DNA of 64,000 bases. Origin: Hyphomonas sp. Lineage in GTDB: Bacteria > Pseudomonadota > Alphaproteobacteria > Caulobacterales > Hyphomonadaceae. The stretch lies in assembly GCF_022844445.1 (NCBI RefSeq), contig NZ_JALHLS010000001.1:372001-436000 (forward strand), written 5' to 3'. Positions 53,061 through 64,000 of this stretch are shown here, piece after piece (within the stretch, counting starts at the first letter, position 1; each line of letters starts with the position of its first letter). The notes below the pieces were generated by a model that saw only the letters and a program-made list of their open reading frames with translations, was not told the origin of the DNA and did not search any database. The position numbers and the translations under genes were made by a program.

Positions 53061-53872
53061 CCAGACTTCTCGGTGTCATCGGCGATCCCGTCGCCCACTC
53101 GCTGTCGCCCTACATCCACAACCAGTGGCTGCGCGAGAATCGCATCGATGCCGTGTATGCGGCGCTGGAAGTGAAGGCAGCCGAACTTGCCGAATCGCTG
53201 GATTCGCTGCGCGGGCATGAAGCGATCGGCGTAAACGTGACGCTTCCGCACAAGGAAGCCGTCCTGAAACTTGCCTCCAGTGCCAGCGAAACGGCTCGGC
53301 GCATCGGCGCGGCCAATACGCTGATACACACCACGGAGGGCACCTGGCATGCTGACAATACAGACGCGCCCGGTTTTGCCCTCACCCTTGAGTATGGCGA
53401 TATCTCCGTTGACGGCCGCGAGGTTTTCCTCTTCGGGGCAGGGGGTTCGGCCCGCGCGGTCGCCGATATCCTTTCGCGGCAGGGCGCCCGGCTGACCATC
53501 TGTAACCGGACGATCGCCCGCGCCGAAGCCCTTGCGCTTGACCTGGCACCCGGCGCGCGGATCCTTTCTCTGGAGGACGGCCTGAAGCAGGCCCAGCGCG
53601 CCAGCCTGATCATCAACACGCTCAGCATCGGCCATGCCGGCGAAACGCTTGCGTTGCCGCAATCGGCTGGCGGCATCTTCTATGATATCAGCTATGGCAA
53701 GGGCGCGGCTGCCGCGATCGCCGAAGCGCGCCGGCAGGGCTGGCGCACTCTGGACGGCCTCGGTATGCTGGTTGCGCAGGCTGCGCTCAGTTTCGAACTC
53801 TGGTTTGGAACCATGCCGGATCTTGCGACCGCCCACGCCCGTGCCCGTAGCCTGCTGGAGGCCGCCCAATGA
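53057..53872 (+). CDS. aroE: Shikimate dehydrogenase
   Basis: A 271-residue NADPH enzyme of aromatic amino-acid synthesis. [17 protein letters not shown] (SxS substrate loop), [11 protein letters not shown] (catalytic Lys), NTDAPGF-type [10 protein letters not shown], and the NADP motif [13 protein letters not shown] are visible. Overlaps maf and coaE by four bases each. Confidence 0.96.
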   Translation: MTRLLGVIGDPVAHSLSPYIHNQWLRENRIDAVYAALEVKAAELAESLDSLRGHEAIGVNVTLPHKEAVLKLASSASETARRIGAANTLIHTTEGTWHADNTDAPGFALTLEYGDISVDGREVFLFGAGGSARAVADILSRQGARLTICNRTIARAEALALDLAPGARILSLEDGLKQAQRASLIINTLSIGHAGETLALPQSAGGIFYDISYGKGAAAAIAEARRQGWRTLDGLGMLVAQAALSFELWFGTMPDLATAHARARSLLEAAQ

Positions 53873-54477
53873 TTATCCTTGGACTGACGGGTTCCATCGG
53901 CATGGGCAAGTCCGCCACGGCCAGCCTCTTCCGCGAGGAGGGCGTACCAGTTTACGACGCTGACGCCGCTGTCCATGCGCTCTATGCCGAAGGCGGCGCC
54001 GCTGTGCCGCACATCGAAGCGGCCTTTCCTGGCGTCACGGAGAGCGGCGCCGTTGACCGCACACGCCTGCGCACGCGCGTGCTCGATAATCCGGACGCGA
54101 TGAAACTGCTCGAAGGCATCGTCCACCCGCTCGCCGGCGCAGCGCAGCTCGATTTCCGTAAAACCGCGCATGCCGAAGGCGCGCCCTTTGCAGTGCTCGA
54201 CATTCCCCTCCTGTTCGAGACCGGCGGCGACCGGCACTGTGATTTCACGCTCGTCGTCACGGCGCCTGCCGAGGTCCAGCGCGAACGCGTGCTCGCCCGC
54301 CCGGGTATGACTCCCGAAGTATTCCAATCCATCGTCGCGCGCCAGATGCCAGACGCCGACAAGCGGGCCCGCGCCGACTTCGTTCTCTCCACGGCGCACG
54401 GCTTCGACTTTGCCCAGGACCATGTTCGCGCCATAGTCGCCCTGATGATTCGCCTCGCCGCCGAGAGAAAAAGATGA
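53869..54477 (+). CDS. coaE: Dephospho-CoA kinase
   Basis: A 202-residue P-loop kinase catalysing the last step of CoA synthesis. [20 protein letters not shown] carries the Walker A, then [14 protein letters not shown] and [15 protein letters not shown]. Coupled to aroE and dnaQ by ATGA overlaps. Confidence 0.97.
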   Translation: MIILGLTGSIGMGKSATASLFREEGVPVYDADAAVHALYAEGGAAVPHIEAAFPGVTESGAVDRTRLRTRVLDNPDAMKLLEGIVHPLAGAAQLDFRKTAHAEGAPFAVLDIPLLFETGGDRHCDFTLVVTAPAEVQRERVLARPGMTPEVFQSIVARQMPDADKRARADFVLSTAHGFDFAQDHVRAIVALMIRLAAERKR

Positions 54478-55175
54478 CCGCCCGGATCCGCGAAATCGCC
54501 TTCGATACCGAAACCACCGGCCTCAATCCGGCGGAGGGCGAACGCGTGATCGAGATCGGCGCTGTCGAACTGATCAACCACATTCCGACCGGGCGCACTT
54601 TCCGCCGCCTCATAAATCCGGGCCGGCCGGTGTCCGAGGCGACCATCCGCATCACCGGAATCACCGATGCCGACCTGAAGGACCAGCCGCCCTTCGAGCA
54701 TCCGGACATTGTCGACGCGTTTCTCAGCTTCCTCGGCGACGCGACCCTCGTCGCGCACAACGCCTCGTTCGACCGGGGCTTCCTGAACGCCGAACTCGCG
54801 CGCTGCGACCGGCCACCGATTCCGGAGGAGCGCTGGATCGACACGGTCGCCATGGCTCGCAAGCGGTTTCCCGGGGCACCCGCCAGCCTGGACGCGCTCT
54901 GCAAGCGCTTCGACATTTCCCTCGAAAGCCGCACCTTCCACGGCGCCCTGCTCGATAGCCAGCTGCTGGCCAGTGTCTATCTGGAATTGCTCGGCGGCCG
55001 GGCCCGCGCGTTCAGTTTCGAAGCGGGAAGCGGGCTGGGCGAAGGCGACAATCGTCCCCCTGCGGCGCAGCGCCCGGCGCCGATAGCGCCTTTGGCAACG
55101 CCCGCAGAACTGACAGCGCATGCCAAGCTGGTCGAAAAACTGGGCGCCGGGGCGATTTGGAATACAGTGAGCTGA
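54474..55175 (+). CDS. dnaQ: DNA polymerase III epsilon subunit (proofreading exonuclease)
   Basis: A 233-residue DEDDh exonuclease. Exo [21 protein letters not shown]; Exo [19 protein letters not shown]; Exo [20 protein letters not shown]. It proofreads within the replicase. Adjacent to the putative origin by five coupled genes. Confidence 0.96.
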   Translation: MTARIREIAFDTETTGLNPAEGERVIEIGAVELINHIPTGRTFRRLINPGRPVSEATIRITGITDADLKDQPPFEHPDIVDAFLSFLGDATLVAHNASFDRGFLNAELARCDRPPIPEERWIDTVAMARKRFPGAPASLDALCKRFDISLESRTFHGALLDSQLLASVYLELLGGRARAFSFEAGSGLGEGDNRPPAAQRPAPIAPLATPAELTAHAKLVEKLGAGAIWNTVS

Positions 55176-55178
55176 GGC

Positions 55179-55664
55179 TTACGCCCCGCCGGCCCGCTCG
55201 GCGGCCTTGCGGTACTGTGCCTGATAGAGCTGTACGAAATCCACCGGATCGATCAGCAGGGGCGGGAAGCCCCCCTCGCGCGTGATTTCGGCGATGATCC
55301 GGCGCGCAAACGGAAACAGCAGGCGCGGGCATTCGATCAGCAACATCGGCTCGACCTGCTTCTCGGTGACGTTCGACAGCTGGAAAAGGCCGGCATAGTC
55401 GAGTTCGGTGATGAACAGGGTCGTTTCGCCGGCGAGCGCCTTGGCGGAGAGTTTCAGCGACACTTCGAACACGCCGTTGCCGTCCACATGGGGGGCGGCG
55501 CCGACATCAATGCCGAGGTCAATGTTTGGCTGAGTCTGAACCGGGGGATGGCCGGGATTCTCAAAGGACAGGTCTTTCACATACTGGCCAAGCACACGCA
55601 GCGACGGGGCAGGCTGGACCGCGCCGTCTTGACTGGGGTTTGCGGGCGGGCTCGTATCTGTCAT
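55179..55664 (-). CDS. secB: Protein-export chaperone SecB
   Basis: A 161-residue SecB: QYVKDLSFENPGHPPVQ, FEVSLKLSAKALAGETTLFI and CPRLLFPFARRIIAEITREG GFPPLLIDPVDFVQLY are the diagnostic strand and helix. It hands preproteins to SecA. Convergent with dnaQ (3 bases) and divergent from timA; a TATAAT sits just upstream of its ATG. Confidence 0.96.
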   Translation of the reverse strand: MTDTSPPANPSQDGAVQPAPSLRVLGQYVKDLSFENPGHPPVQTQPNIDLGIDVGAAPHVDGNGVFEVSLKLSAKALAGETTLFITELDYAGLFQLSNVTEKQVEPMLLIECPRLLFPFARRIIAEITREGGFPPLLIDPVDFVQLYQAQYRKAAERAGGA

Positions 55665-55800
55665 TATAAAACCTCTACTTGTCGGGCCCCGCGCCTAGCA
55701 TGCGCCCCTTGGCCGCGCAACGCAAAGGCTGGCACCTTGCACGAGCCTACACTATCTACCCGGAACCCCTGCTGGATCAATTGAGGAACCCGCCCCAAAG

Positions 55801-56415
55801 ATGTCTAACCCCGTTATCGAAGTCCTCATCCTGGCTGCCGTGGCACTCTTCGTGCTGTGGCGTCTCTATGTGGCCCTCGGCCGGGGAGGGGATGAGCGGC
55901 CTATGCAGCGCCCGGCGCCTGCGCCGGAGCAGCGTGAGCGCGCCCCCGAAGCGCCGGCGCCCACGCCGCGCCGCACTGAGACGGAGCGGCCGATTTTCAC
56001 GGGTCCTGCCGCTGCCGGACTGGAAGACATATATAATGCCGACCGGTCGTTCACGGCCGAGGACTTCCTGCGAGGTGCAAAGGCCGCCTACACGATGATC
56101 GTCGGCGCCTATGCCCGCGGCGACCGCGCCGCCTTGCGCCCGCTGCTCGATGATGACGTTTACGAAGCCTGGGACGCGGCGATCACGGCCCGCGAAGCCT
56201 CGGGTGACCGCGCCTTCGAACTCCTCCGCGTCAGGCGCGCCGAGATCGAACGCGCCGAACTCGAGGGTGGCATTGCACGCGTCTGGGTTCGCTACGAAGC
56301 CGAACTTGGAGACGGCGAAGTTACGAGAACGGCCAAGGAAATCTGGACCTTCAAGCGCGAAGCCGCCTCGAGCGACCCGAATTGGCTGCTTGATGACGTA
56401 GACGCCGCTGGCTAA
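55801..56415 (+). CDS. timA: Tim44-like adaptor TimA
   Basis: A 204-residue protein with one N-terminal membrane anchor (EVLILAAVALFVLWRLYVAL), a Pro/Arg-rich linker and a C-terminal Tim44/FIN-type domain (TAEDFLRGAKAAYTMIVGAY ... LLRVRRAEI). TimA of Caulobacter is the inner-membrane Tim44-related protein. It is downstream of the secB divergence, plausibly in membrane protein assembly. Exact role is not established here. Confidence 0.88.
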   Translation: MSNPVIEVLILAAVALFVLWRLYVALGRGGDERPMQRPAPAPEQRERAPEAPAPTPRRTETERPIFTGPAAAGLEDIYNADRSFTAEDFLRGAKAAYTMIVGAYARGDRAALRPLLDDDVYEAWDAAITAREASGDRAFELLRVRRAEIERAELEGGIARVWVRYEAELGDGEVTRTAKEIWTFKREAASSDPNWLLDDVDAAG

Positions 56416-56475
56416 CTCGCCCGCAAGGTGAATCTGCGGGTGACAGGCAGGGGCCTTTCCGGTCATATCCCGCCC

Positions 56476-57686
56476 ATGCCAACCCTTCGATTCCTGCTCC
56501 CCGCTCTGCTGGTCCTGTCCGCCTGTCAGACCCAGCCCGCGCCGATCGAACACCGCCCGGTTCCCGAAGCGCCGGGTTCGGCCGGCCCCATGCCATCGGC
56601 CAATCCGGCAACCTATCTTCAGCTTCCGGGTTGGACCACGGCGTCGCTGTCGGCGCCGCTCGAGGCGTTTCGGCGCACCTGTGACCGGTTCAGCCGGCGC
56701 GCCTGGGACGCGCCGCTGTCGCGCAGCGCCCCCTGGGCCGGCACTGCGCAGGACTGGCAGCCTGGCTGCGACGCCGTGATCGCCGCGCGCGACGAGACCG
56801 CAGCCCGGCGCATCTTCGAAACCCAGTTTGTGCCGCTGGAGATTATCGACCGAGACGGCAAGGACAAGTTCACCGGCTATTTCGAGCCTCGTTACGAGGC
56901 GCGGCGCACGCCGGAAGGCGTGTTCACCGAGCCGGTGTTCACAGTCCCGTCCGACTTTATCGCCAATGGCGACAGCCCGCTGCAGCGTCTGCCGGACGGC
57001 TCGACCCGCCCTTATCCCGCGCGCGCCGACATTACAGCGCGGGGCGGCCCGGCGATGGCCTATGCCCATCCGGCCGACGTCTTCTTTCTGCAGGTCCAGG
57101 GCTCCGGCCGCCTGACTTTCCCGGATGGCTCGACGCTGCGCGCTGCTTACGCCGCGCATAATGGCCAACCTTTCAAGTCAGTCGCCAACTGGCTGATCGA
57201 AACTGGCCGTATTACCCGCAGCGAAGGCTCGATGCAGGGCATCCGCGCCTGGATGGACCGTTCGAGCGCCGCCGAAGTGCGCGAAGCGATGAACGTCAAC
57301 AAGCGCTTCGTCTTCTTTCAGTCCCTGCCCGAAGGCGACGTGAACCTCGGCCCGAACGGCGCCCATAACGTGCCGCTGACGCCGCTCGGCTCGATGGCGG
57401 TGGACCCCGAATTCCACGCCCTCGGCGTACCGATGTTCGTGCAAACAACTGCGCCAGGTCTCGGCGGAGACTGGTCTGGCCTGCTGATTGCGCAGGACAC
57501 TGGCGGCGCCATAAAGGGCCCGGTCCGGGGCGACATCTATTTCGGCACCGGCGTCGAGGCCGGCAACCGCGCGGGCACGATGAATGCCAAGGGCCGCCTC
57601 TGGGTGCTGCTGCCGCGCGCTGTAGCGGAGCGAATGTTTGCCGCCGGCCTTGTTGCAAGCGTGCCGCAAGCTGGCCAACCAGGCTG

Positions 57687-57687
<1 letters not shown>
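56476..57687 (+). CDS. mltA: Membrane-bound lytic murein transglycosylase A
   Basis: A 403-residue lipoprotein (lipobox LVLSACQTQ) with the MltA domain (FTGYFEPRYEARRTPEGVFT) and a C-terminal 3D domain with DTGGAIKGPVRGDIYFGTG, whose Asp residues are catalytic. It cleaves peptidoglycan. Stop overlaps the Smr gene start (TGATG). Confidence 0.95.
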
Positions 57688-59266
<1,579 letters not shown>

Positions 59267-59935
59267 CTATTCGAAGTCGCGGAAAACGTCGTCCGCCGAA
59301 ATGTTCTTCTTGTAGGTCTCTTCCGGTTCCGGCTCGAAGGCCGGGGTATCTTGTGCAGGTGCAAGGCCGGGACCTTCCGAGCGGGCGGCCTTCTCGGCGT
59401 CCATCTTGCGACGTTTGTCGGCGGCCTTGGCGATCACTTCGTCCAGCTCGATCTGCGAGCAGAGGCCAAGCGTCACCGGGTCCACCGGTTTGATGTTGGT
59501 GGCATTCCAGTGGCTCTTGTCGCGCACGTTGTTGATCGTCGCCTTCGTCGTGCCGATCAGCTTGATGATCTGCGCGTCCGGAACTTCAGGGTGGTGACGG
59601 ATAAACCAGGCCACGGCGTCCGGCTTGTCAGCACGCCGGATGACCGGGGTGTAGCGGCTGCCTTTGCGTTTCGGTTGCGGGATATGGTCGATGCGCGACT
59701 GGGCGACCTTCAGTTCGTGGTCGGGATCCTCCTCGCCGGCTGCGATTTCTTCGCGCGAGATGATGCCGCCGGCGATCGGGTCCACGCCGCGCATGTTCTC
59801 GGCCACGTCACCGTCGGCGATGCCCTTCACTTCCAGATGGTGCAAGCCGCAGAATTTCGCGATCTGGGCGAAGGTCAGCGTGGTGTTGTCGAGCAGCCAG
59901 ACCGCTGTGGCGCGGGGCATCAGAACGTCGGACAT
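59267..59935 (-). CDS. trcR: Cell-cycle transcriptional regulator TrcR (DUF1013)
   Basis: A 222-residue DUF1013 protein: MPRATAVWLLDNTTLTFAQIA, FCGLHHLEVKGIADGDV and HTH-like PDAQIIKLIGTTKATINNVR. The family is alphaproteobacterial; its TrcR member in Caulobacter associates with RNA polymerase and regulates growth and cell-cycle genes. ATG 59935 has a plausible site upstream. Alone, upstream of asd. Confidence 0.9.
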   Translation of the reverse strand: MSDVLMPRATAVWLLDNTTLTFAQIAKFCGLHHLEVKGIADGDVAENMRGVDPIAGGIISREEIAAGEEDPDHELKVAQSRIDHIPQPKRKGSRYTPVIRRADKPDAVAWFIRHHPEVPDAQIIKLIGTTKATINNVRDKSHWNATNIKPVDPVTLGLCSQIELDEVIAKAADKRRKMDAEKAARSEGPGLAPAQDTPAFEPEPEETYKKNISADDVFRDFE

Positions 59936-60089
59936 TGGGATTCTCCTGAACTCGTGATCGCCGCCTGAAATGCAGCCGCCCGGCACTTGGGGTGCCGGGC
60001 GGGTCTGGTCCAGGACAGCTGGTACCTTGAACGGCGCTATACGTCAGAACAGCGCCGGAGGGAAGGGAGGGGCTGGAATCAGCCCTTCT

Positions 60090-61064
60090 TTACCGCCGCA
60101 GCAGGATTTTACCCGAATGGCCACCATGGTTCATGCGGGCAAGGGCGGCTTCCGCTTCGGCCAGCGGGAAGGCGCTGTCGAGCACCGGGCGGATGCGGCC
60201 GGACAGGACATGCGGCCAGAAATCCCGCTCCACCGCGTCACGGATGCGGCGCTTCTCCTTTACCGGCCGGGCGCGCAGGGTTGTGGCCATCAGCGAAAGG
60301 CGCTTCATCAGCACCGGTCCAAAATTCACGCTGGCGGCGAAACCATCCTGATAGGCGATGTTGATAATCCGGCCGTCCAGCTTCGCCGCCATGATGTTCT
60401 TCTGAATGTACTCGCCGCCCACCATGTCGAGCGTCACGTCCGCGCCGCCCTCGGCTTTCACCACCTCCTCAAAGGCCTCAGTGCGGTAGTTGATTGCCCG
60501 CGTCGCGCCGAGTTCACGGGCGAGCGCGCACTTCTCGTCCGACCCTGCTGTGCCGAAAATCTTCGATGCGCCCCACACCTTCGCCATCTGCAGCGCCATC
60601 ACGCCGATGCCGCTGGTGGCGCCATGGCAGAGGAAGGTCTCGCCCGGCCTCAGGCCGGCCCGATCAAACACGTTTGCCCATACTGTGAACAGCGCTTCGG
60701 GGAAACAGCAGGCGAGCTGAAGGTCAAAGCCCGACGGCACCGGCAGGACCGAACCTTCATCCGCCACGACATGCGTCGCATATCCACCACCCGCCAGCAG
60801 CGCCGCCACGCGGTCGCCCGGCTTGTAGCGATCGGTGCCTGCGCCCACTGCGGCCACGATGCCGGAGACTTCAAGCCCGAGGATCGGCGAGGCGCCCGGC
60901 GGCGGCGGATAGGCGCCGGCCTTCTGCGCAAGGTCTGCACGGTTGAGTCCAGAAGCAGCCACCTCGATCAACACTTCGCCTTGTCCTGGTACGGGCATGG
61001 GCATTTCGGTCAGCGCCAACCGCTCACCGGCGGCGGCAAAGGCGGCTTTCATCGTGGCGGTCAT
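60090..61064 (-). CDS. Quinone oxidoreductase-like (PIG3 family) MDR
   Basis: A 324-residue medium-chain reductase. VEVAASGLNRADLAQKAGAYP-type text appears as VAASGLNRADLAQKAGAYP, ILGLEVSGIVAAVG, and NADPH site CHGATSGIGVMALQMAKVWG. PIG3-type NAD(P)H:quinone oxidoreductase. ATG 61064 is preferred over an upstream frame. Divergent from DUF1192. Confidence 0.93.
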   Translation of the reverse strand: MTATMKAAFAAAGERLALTEMPMPVPGQGEVLIEVAASGLNRADLAQKAGAYPPPPGASPILGLEVSGIVAAVGAGTDRYKPGDRVAALLAGGGYATHVVADEGSVLPVPSGFDLQLACCFPEALFTVWANVFDRAGLRPGETFLCHGATSGIGVMALQMAKVWGASKIFGTAGSDEKCALARELGATRAINYRTEAFEEVVKAEGGADVTLDMVGGEYIQKNIMAAKLDGRIINIAYQDGFAASVNFGPVLMKRLSLMATTLRARPVKEKRRIRDAVERDFWPHVLSGRIRPVLDSAFPLAEAEAALARMNHGGHSGKILLRR

Positions 61065-61161
61065 GGCAGGCCTCTTCCGTGCAGGGGGCAAACAGGGATT
61101 GGGAGTCGCTTCTAGCCCGCCTTTCTGCTTTTCTGAAACCCGAGAGAAACGGGAGCCGCCC

Positions 61162-61347
61162 ATGGCCATCCAGGATGAAGAACCCATCCGCGTCCGGCGT
61201 CCACAGGCGCTGGATCAGATGTCGGTCGAGGAGCTCGCCGTCTATATCGGCCAGCTGAAAACTGAAATTGCAGCCTGCGAAACCGAAATAGAGCGCAAGA
61301 AAGCGCAGAAGCGGGCCGCAGATGCCTTGTTCGGCGGTGGTAGTTAA
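61162..61347 (+). CDS. DUF1192 protein
   Basis: A 61-residue protein: the Ser/Glu helix MSVEELAVYIGQLKTEIAAC and EIERKKAQKRAADALFGG form a coiled-coil-like DUF1192. In alphaproteobacteria it sits next to rcdA, as here. Role unknown. Confidence 0.9.
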   Translation: MAIQDEEPIRVRRPQALDQMSVEELAVYIGQLKTEIAACETEIERKKAQKRAADALFGGGS

Positions 61348-61412
61348 GTCTCGTGAAAGGGCTGGCGGGCTAGTCTGGCAAACGCCGGATTTCGACGCGC
61401 GAAGGGTGGCAT

Positions 61413-61958
61413 ATGGCAGAACGTGATCCGGTCGGGCCTTCAGTGGGCCCTGAACCCTTTACCGGCGGCAAGCTGTTCGACACCGTGTTCACGCGCGGCA
61501 TGGCGCTTGTGGAAGAAACAGCCTCTTATCTCGATGGACCTGGCCGCGAGCAGGCCAAGACGTTGCCCCGCGATGCAAGCCTCACCTATTCTGCCTGGAG
61601 CATGGAGCTGACGACGCGCCTGATGCAGGCGGCCTCCTGGCTTGTCATGCAGAAGGCCGTGCGCGACGGCGAGATGCGCCGAGAAGACGCCAGCGCCCGC
61701 AAGTACCGTATCCGCCGGGACGATCCGCCGCTCGATCCGGTTGCCCAAAAGGATCGGGGCTTGCCGCCGCGCTTCCTCGAACTCGTCGGACGGGCCGAGG
61801 CCCTTTACGAACAGATCTGCCGCCTTGATGAAGCGCTCTACCGTGGCACCACGGCCAAGCCGCCCGTAAACCCGGTCGTCGATCAGATTGCCCAGCTCCA
61901 GAAGGCCGCCGAAACCGGCGCTTTCGATCCGCTGATGGTCTGGCGGCGCTCCAAGTAG
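61413..61958 (+). CDS. rcdA: Protease adaptor RcdA (DUF1465)
   Basis: A 181-residue DUF1465 protein: LFDTVFTRGMALVEETASYL and YSAWSMELTTRLMQAASWLV, with EAALYRGTTAK C-terminal to the helical core. In Caulobacter RcdA is the ClpXP adaptor linking CpdR to degradation of CtrA and others. This suits the CtrA-type boxes seen in this window. Confidence 0.9.
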   Translation: MAERDPVGPSVGPEPFTGGKLFDTVFTRGMALVEETASYLDGPGREQAKTLPRDASLTYSAWSMELTTRLMQAASWLVMQKAVRDGEMRREDASARKYRIRRDDPPLDPVAQKDRGLPPRFLELVGRAEALYEQICRLDEALYRGTTAKPPVNPVVDQIAQLQKAAETGAFDPLMVWRRSK

Positions 61959-61994
61959 GGCGCGTCCCGCCGCAGGCCGTGCGCCGCCGCGCCG

Positions 61995-62624
61995 TTACAG
62001 CGCTCCGTAAGTGCGCAGGAATGCCGCCGACTGGTCGGCGCAGAAGCCTTCCTTTACCGGCGCCCGCATAATCGTCAGCCGGTGGAAAATCGGTCCGAGG
62101 AGCTGCTCGATAACGTCATCCAGCTCGAAATCGCGCCGAATCACACGTTTCGCGGCCAGTTCCGCCAGCAGCATGCGCAGCGGCTGGCGGATGTCGCGGC
62201 CCACCCAGGCGCGCCAGACTTCGCCGGCTTCCTTGTCATCGGCGGCCGCCAGCAGCGCGACGCGGAGCACGGCATGGCCCTGGCCCGTCCGGGCAGCGGC
62301 TTCCAGCGGGATGATCAGCGCAGTGATTCGCTCCTGCGGGTCGCGCCCGCCTTCCGGGGCGTCGGGGATCAGGGCGAGGGCCGCATCCACACACATCGCC
62401 CCGATAGAGGGCCACCAGCGATAGATCGTCTGTTTTGAGGCGCTTGCGCGCTTGGCAACCGAATCGACGCTGAACCCGCGCCAGCCATTCTCGGCCATTT
62501 CCTCGCGAGCAGCTTCCAGGATCGCGGATTTCGACACTTCGCTCCGCGTTGGCCCCTTCCTCGACTTTGCCGGGGCGCCTCCCGCGGCGGGGGCAGCGTT
62601 CTGCGTGTCGGTCGGCGTATCCAT
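61995..62624 (-). CDS. TetR-family transcriptional regulator
   Basis: A 209-residue regulator: ILEAAREEMAENGWRGFSVD and VAKRASASKQTIYRWWPS form the N-terminal TetR HTH, the rest is a ligand-binding helical domain. The N-terminus is Ala/Lys-rich. Divergent from the carbonic anhydrase gene, which may be its target. Confidence 0.9.
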   Translation of the reverse strand: MDTPTDTQNAAPAAGGAPAKSRKGPTRSEVSKSAILEAAREEMAENGWRGFSVDSVAKRASASKQTIYRWWPSIGAMCVDAALALIPDAPEGGRDPQERITALIIPLEAAARTGQGHAVLRVALLAAADDKEAGEVWRAWVGRDIRQPLRMLLAELAAKRVIRRDFELDDVIEQLLGPIFHRLTIMRAPVKEGFCADQSAAFLRTYGAL

Positions 62625-62785
62625 CGTGAACTCCTTGGGCCCCGCACGGGTTATAGCCGGAATCGGCGGCGGGGCGAAACAGATCGTTCCGTTCTAGATG
62701 CCAATTGGTTTCGAAATCGCTTGCGGCTGGCGAGGAATTGCGTATCTCGCCAGCGGTCCATAAGAAAAAACTATCAGGAGCAGAG

Positions 62786-63409
62786 ATGAAAACTGTGGAC
62801 GATCTCATCGCCGGCTATCGCCGGTTCCGCGCCGGCGTCTATGCCGAACAGGCCCAGCTCTACAAGGAACTCGGCGAGGGCCAGGACCCCGGTGTCATGC
62901 TGATCGCCTGCGCCGACAGCCGGGCCGAGCCTTCCGACATCTTCAACGCCGCTCCCGGCCAGATGTTTGTCGTGCGCAACGTTGCAAACCTTGTCCCCCC
63001 TTACAAGCCGGATGGCGGCCTGCACGGGGTCTCGGCCGCGCTCGAATTTGCCGTTCGCGTGCTGAAAGTGCGCCATATCGTGGTCATGGGCCATGGCGGG
63101 TGCGGCGGCGTCACCGCCTCGCTCATCGAATCGAAGAGCCCGCTTATTGGCGAATTCGTGACCCCCTGGGTCAAGCTGTTGGAAGCCGCCCGCGCCCGCG
63201 TGATGGAAAGCGGTTCGCTGAACCCGCAGTTTGCCCTCGAACTCGAAGGTATCGAAACCTCACTGGAAAACCTGATGAGCTTTCCCTGGGTCGCCGAAGC
63301 GGTTGCAGGCGGAGACCTCGAACTCCACGGCGCCTGGTTCGCCATCAAGCACGGCGAACTCCACTGGCGAAACCCGAAGACCAGGCGCTTCGAGATCGTC
63401 GCGCCCTGA
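62786..63409 (+). CDS. Beta-class carbonic anhydrase
   Basis: A 207-residue zinc enzyme interconverting CO2 and bicarbonate. Zinc ligands are in IACADSRAEPSDIF (Cys, Asp, Arg dyad) and VMGHGGCGGVTAS (His, Cys). AGGAGCAG precedes the ATG at 62786. TetR regulator lies divergently. Confidence 0.95.
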   Translation: MKTVDDLIAGYRRFRAGVYAEQAQLYKELGEGQDPGVMLIACADSRAEPSDIFNAAPGQMFVVRNVANLVPPYKPDGGLHGVSAALEFAVRVLKVRHIVVMGHGGCGGVTASLIESKSPLIGEFVTPWVKLLEAARARVMESGSLNPQFALELEGIETSLENLMSFPWVAEAVAGGDLELHGAWFAIKHGELHWRNPKTRRFEIVAP

Positions 63410-63477
63410 CAGGGAAGGGGGCAGCCCCGCGCCCACTTCCACTCTGAAAAACGGATCGCTATATCTCCCTCCGGAAT

Positions 63478-63553
63478 GGGGACGTAGCTCAGATGGTAGA
63501 GCGCGGCGTTCGCAATGCCGAGGTCGGGAGTTCGATCCTCCTCGTCTCCACCA
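63478..63553 (+). tRNA. tRNA-Ala (anticodon CGC)
   Basis: 76 bases fold as a full cloverleaf: GGGGACG pairs with CGTCTCC; D-arm GCTC/GAGC; anticodon loop TTCGCAA on stem CGGCG/TGCCG with anticodon CGC; T-arm GGGAG/CTCCT around TTCGATC; encoded CCA at 63551-63553. Reads GCG codons. Confidence 0.96.
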
Positions 63554-63558
63554 TTCCG

Positions 63559-64000
63559 CTAAATGCTTGTCATCACCGCCGCGAACAGCGCCGACAGAAA
63601 CATTGCCGCCCCGGCGCCCCGGTTGAACCAGCGCACGAAACCCGGTGACTGGAAGCGCGCATTCATGGTGTCGGCTAGCCAGGCATAGACCGCCAGCCCG
63701 AACATCTCGCACACCGTAATTGTCGCCATCATCACCAGCGTCTGCGGCATCACTGGCCTCGACACATCGAAATAGGACGGCAGCAGCAGGCCGAAGAAGA
63801 CCAGAGCGTTCGGGTTCAGCATCTGCAAGCCCACACCGCGCAGGAACAGCTGACCTCTCGGCGGCGCATCTTCCGCCCGTGCGCGCGGCCGCGATGGGTC
63901 AGCGGTCGCGATCGACCAGGCCAGCCAGGCAATAAAGCCGACGCCGACGATCTTCAGTATAAGGAGCACTTGCGGAAACTGCGCCGCGAACGCGGCAAGC
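63559..64000 (-). CDS. LysE-family translocator (partial, 5' end beyond window)
   Basis: At least 147 codons, open through the right edge, so the N-terminus is missing. VGFIAWLAWSIATAD, VGLQMLNPNALVFFGLLLP and the C-terminal helices are typical LysE/RhtB. The gene ends 5 bases after tRNA-Ala. Inner-membrane exporter; substrate unknown. Confidence 0.85.
   Translation of the reverse strand, partial: LAAFAAQFPQVLLILKIVGVGFIAWLAWSIATADPSRPRARAEDAPPRGQLFLRGVGLQMLNPNALVFFGLLLPSYFDVSRPVMPQTLVMMATITVCEMFGLAVYAWLADTMNARFQSPGFVRWFNRGAGAAMFLSALFAAVMTSI

Noticed and set aside
60040..60085. Hairpin-like bases between trcR and the quinone oxidoreductase gene
   Set aside because: Stem is short and no T-run follows in either direction, so no terminator is called.

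Overview
The window looks like the replication-origin region of an alphaproteobacterial chromosome of the Caulobacterales/Hyphomonadales type (Hyphomonadaceae-like; the genus cannot be fixed by eye). The evidence is high GC, the hemE / putative origin / PPSRP (RP001-type) arrangement described for the Caulobacter crescentus origin, parAB with three perfect parS sites, two TTAA-N7-TTAA (CtrA-type) boxes, a cluster of GANTC (CcrM) sites, and lineage-typical regulators (CenR, NtrZ, TrcR, RcdA, TimA).

Layout. 1-3.7 kb: partial EamA exporter, N-acyl-D-amino-acid deacylase, and a membrane-protein/XRE-regulator pair behind a large inverted repeat. 3.7-11.2 kb, mostly minus strand: ftsY, mtaB, dapF, mesaconyl-CoA hydratase, an ArsC-like protein, a deleted methyltransferase remnant and a malyl-CoA-type lyase. 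11.3-21.5 kb: accessory metabolism and transport (GNAT, serine hydrolase, LysE, RarD, amidohydrolase, TonB receptor, TPR-sulfotransferase, aldo/keto reductase), including a near-perfect sigma-54 promoter that drives only a ~70-nt terminated transcript. 21.5-35 kb: ftsK, amtB, FAD monooxygenase, a DUF971/Trm112/Lon-N/thioredoxin minus-strand run, lolA, a candidate structured RNA, xthA, cenR, an L,D-transpeptidase-fold gene, yggS and a ThiE-like gene.

35-51.3 kb: ntrZ, a porin, a DUF3576 lipoprotein, leuS-lptE-holA on plus, then parB-parA-rsmG-mnmG-mnmE-rho-hemJ-hemH-hemE on minus. 51.28-51.62 kb: putative origin. 51.6-55.2 kb: ppsR-maf-aroE-coaE-dnaQ, joined by four 4-nt overlaps. 55.2-64 kb: secB, timA, mltA, smr, asd, trcR, quinone oxidoreductase, DUF1192, rcdA, a TetR regulator, carbonic anhydrase, tRNA-Ala(CGC) and a partial LysE exporter.

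Functionally the core is replication, segregation and cell-cycle control (origin, parABS, FtsK, HolA, DnaQ, CtrA-type sites, RcdA, TrcR) mixed with haem synthesis, tRNA modification and envelope biogenesis. Genes flanking the origin point away from it, so they are co-directional with replication. No phage, IS element, CRISPR array or rRNA was seen. The most unusual observations are the 186-bp tandem duplication that doubles a parS site, the orphan sigma-54 transcript, the structured RNA before xthA, the deleted methyltransferase remnant and a probable CTG-initiated gene.
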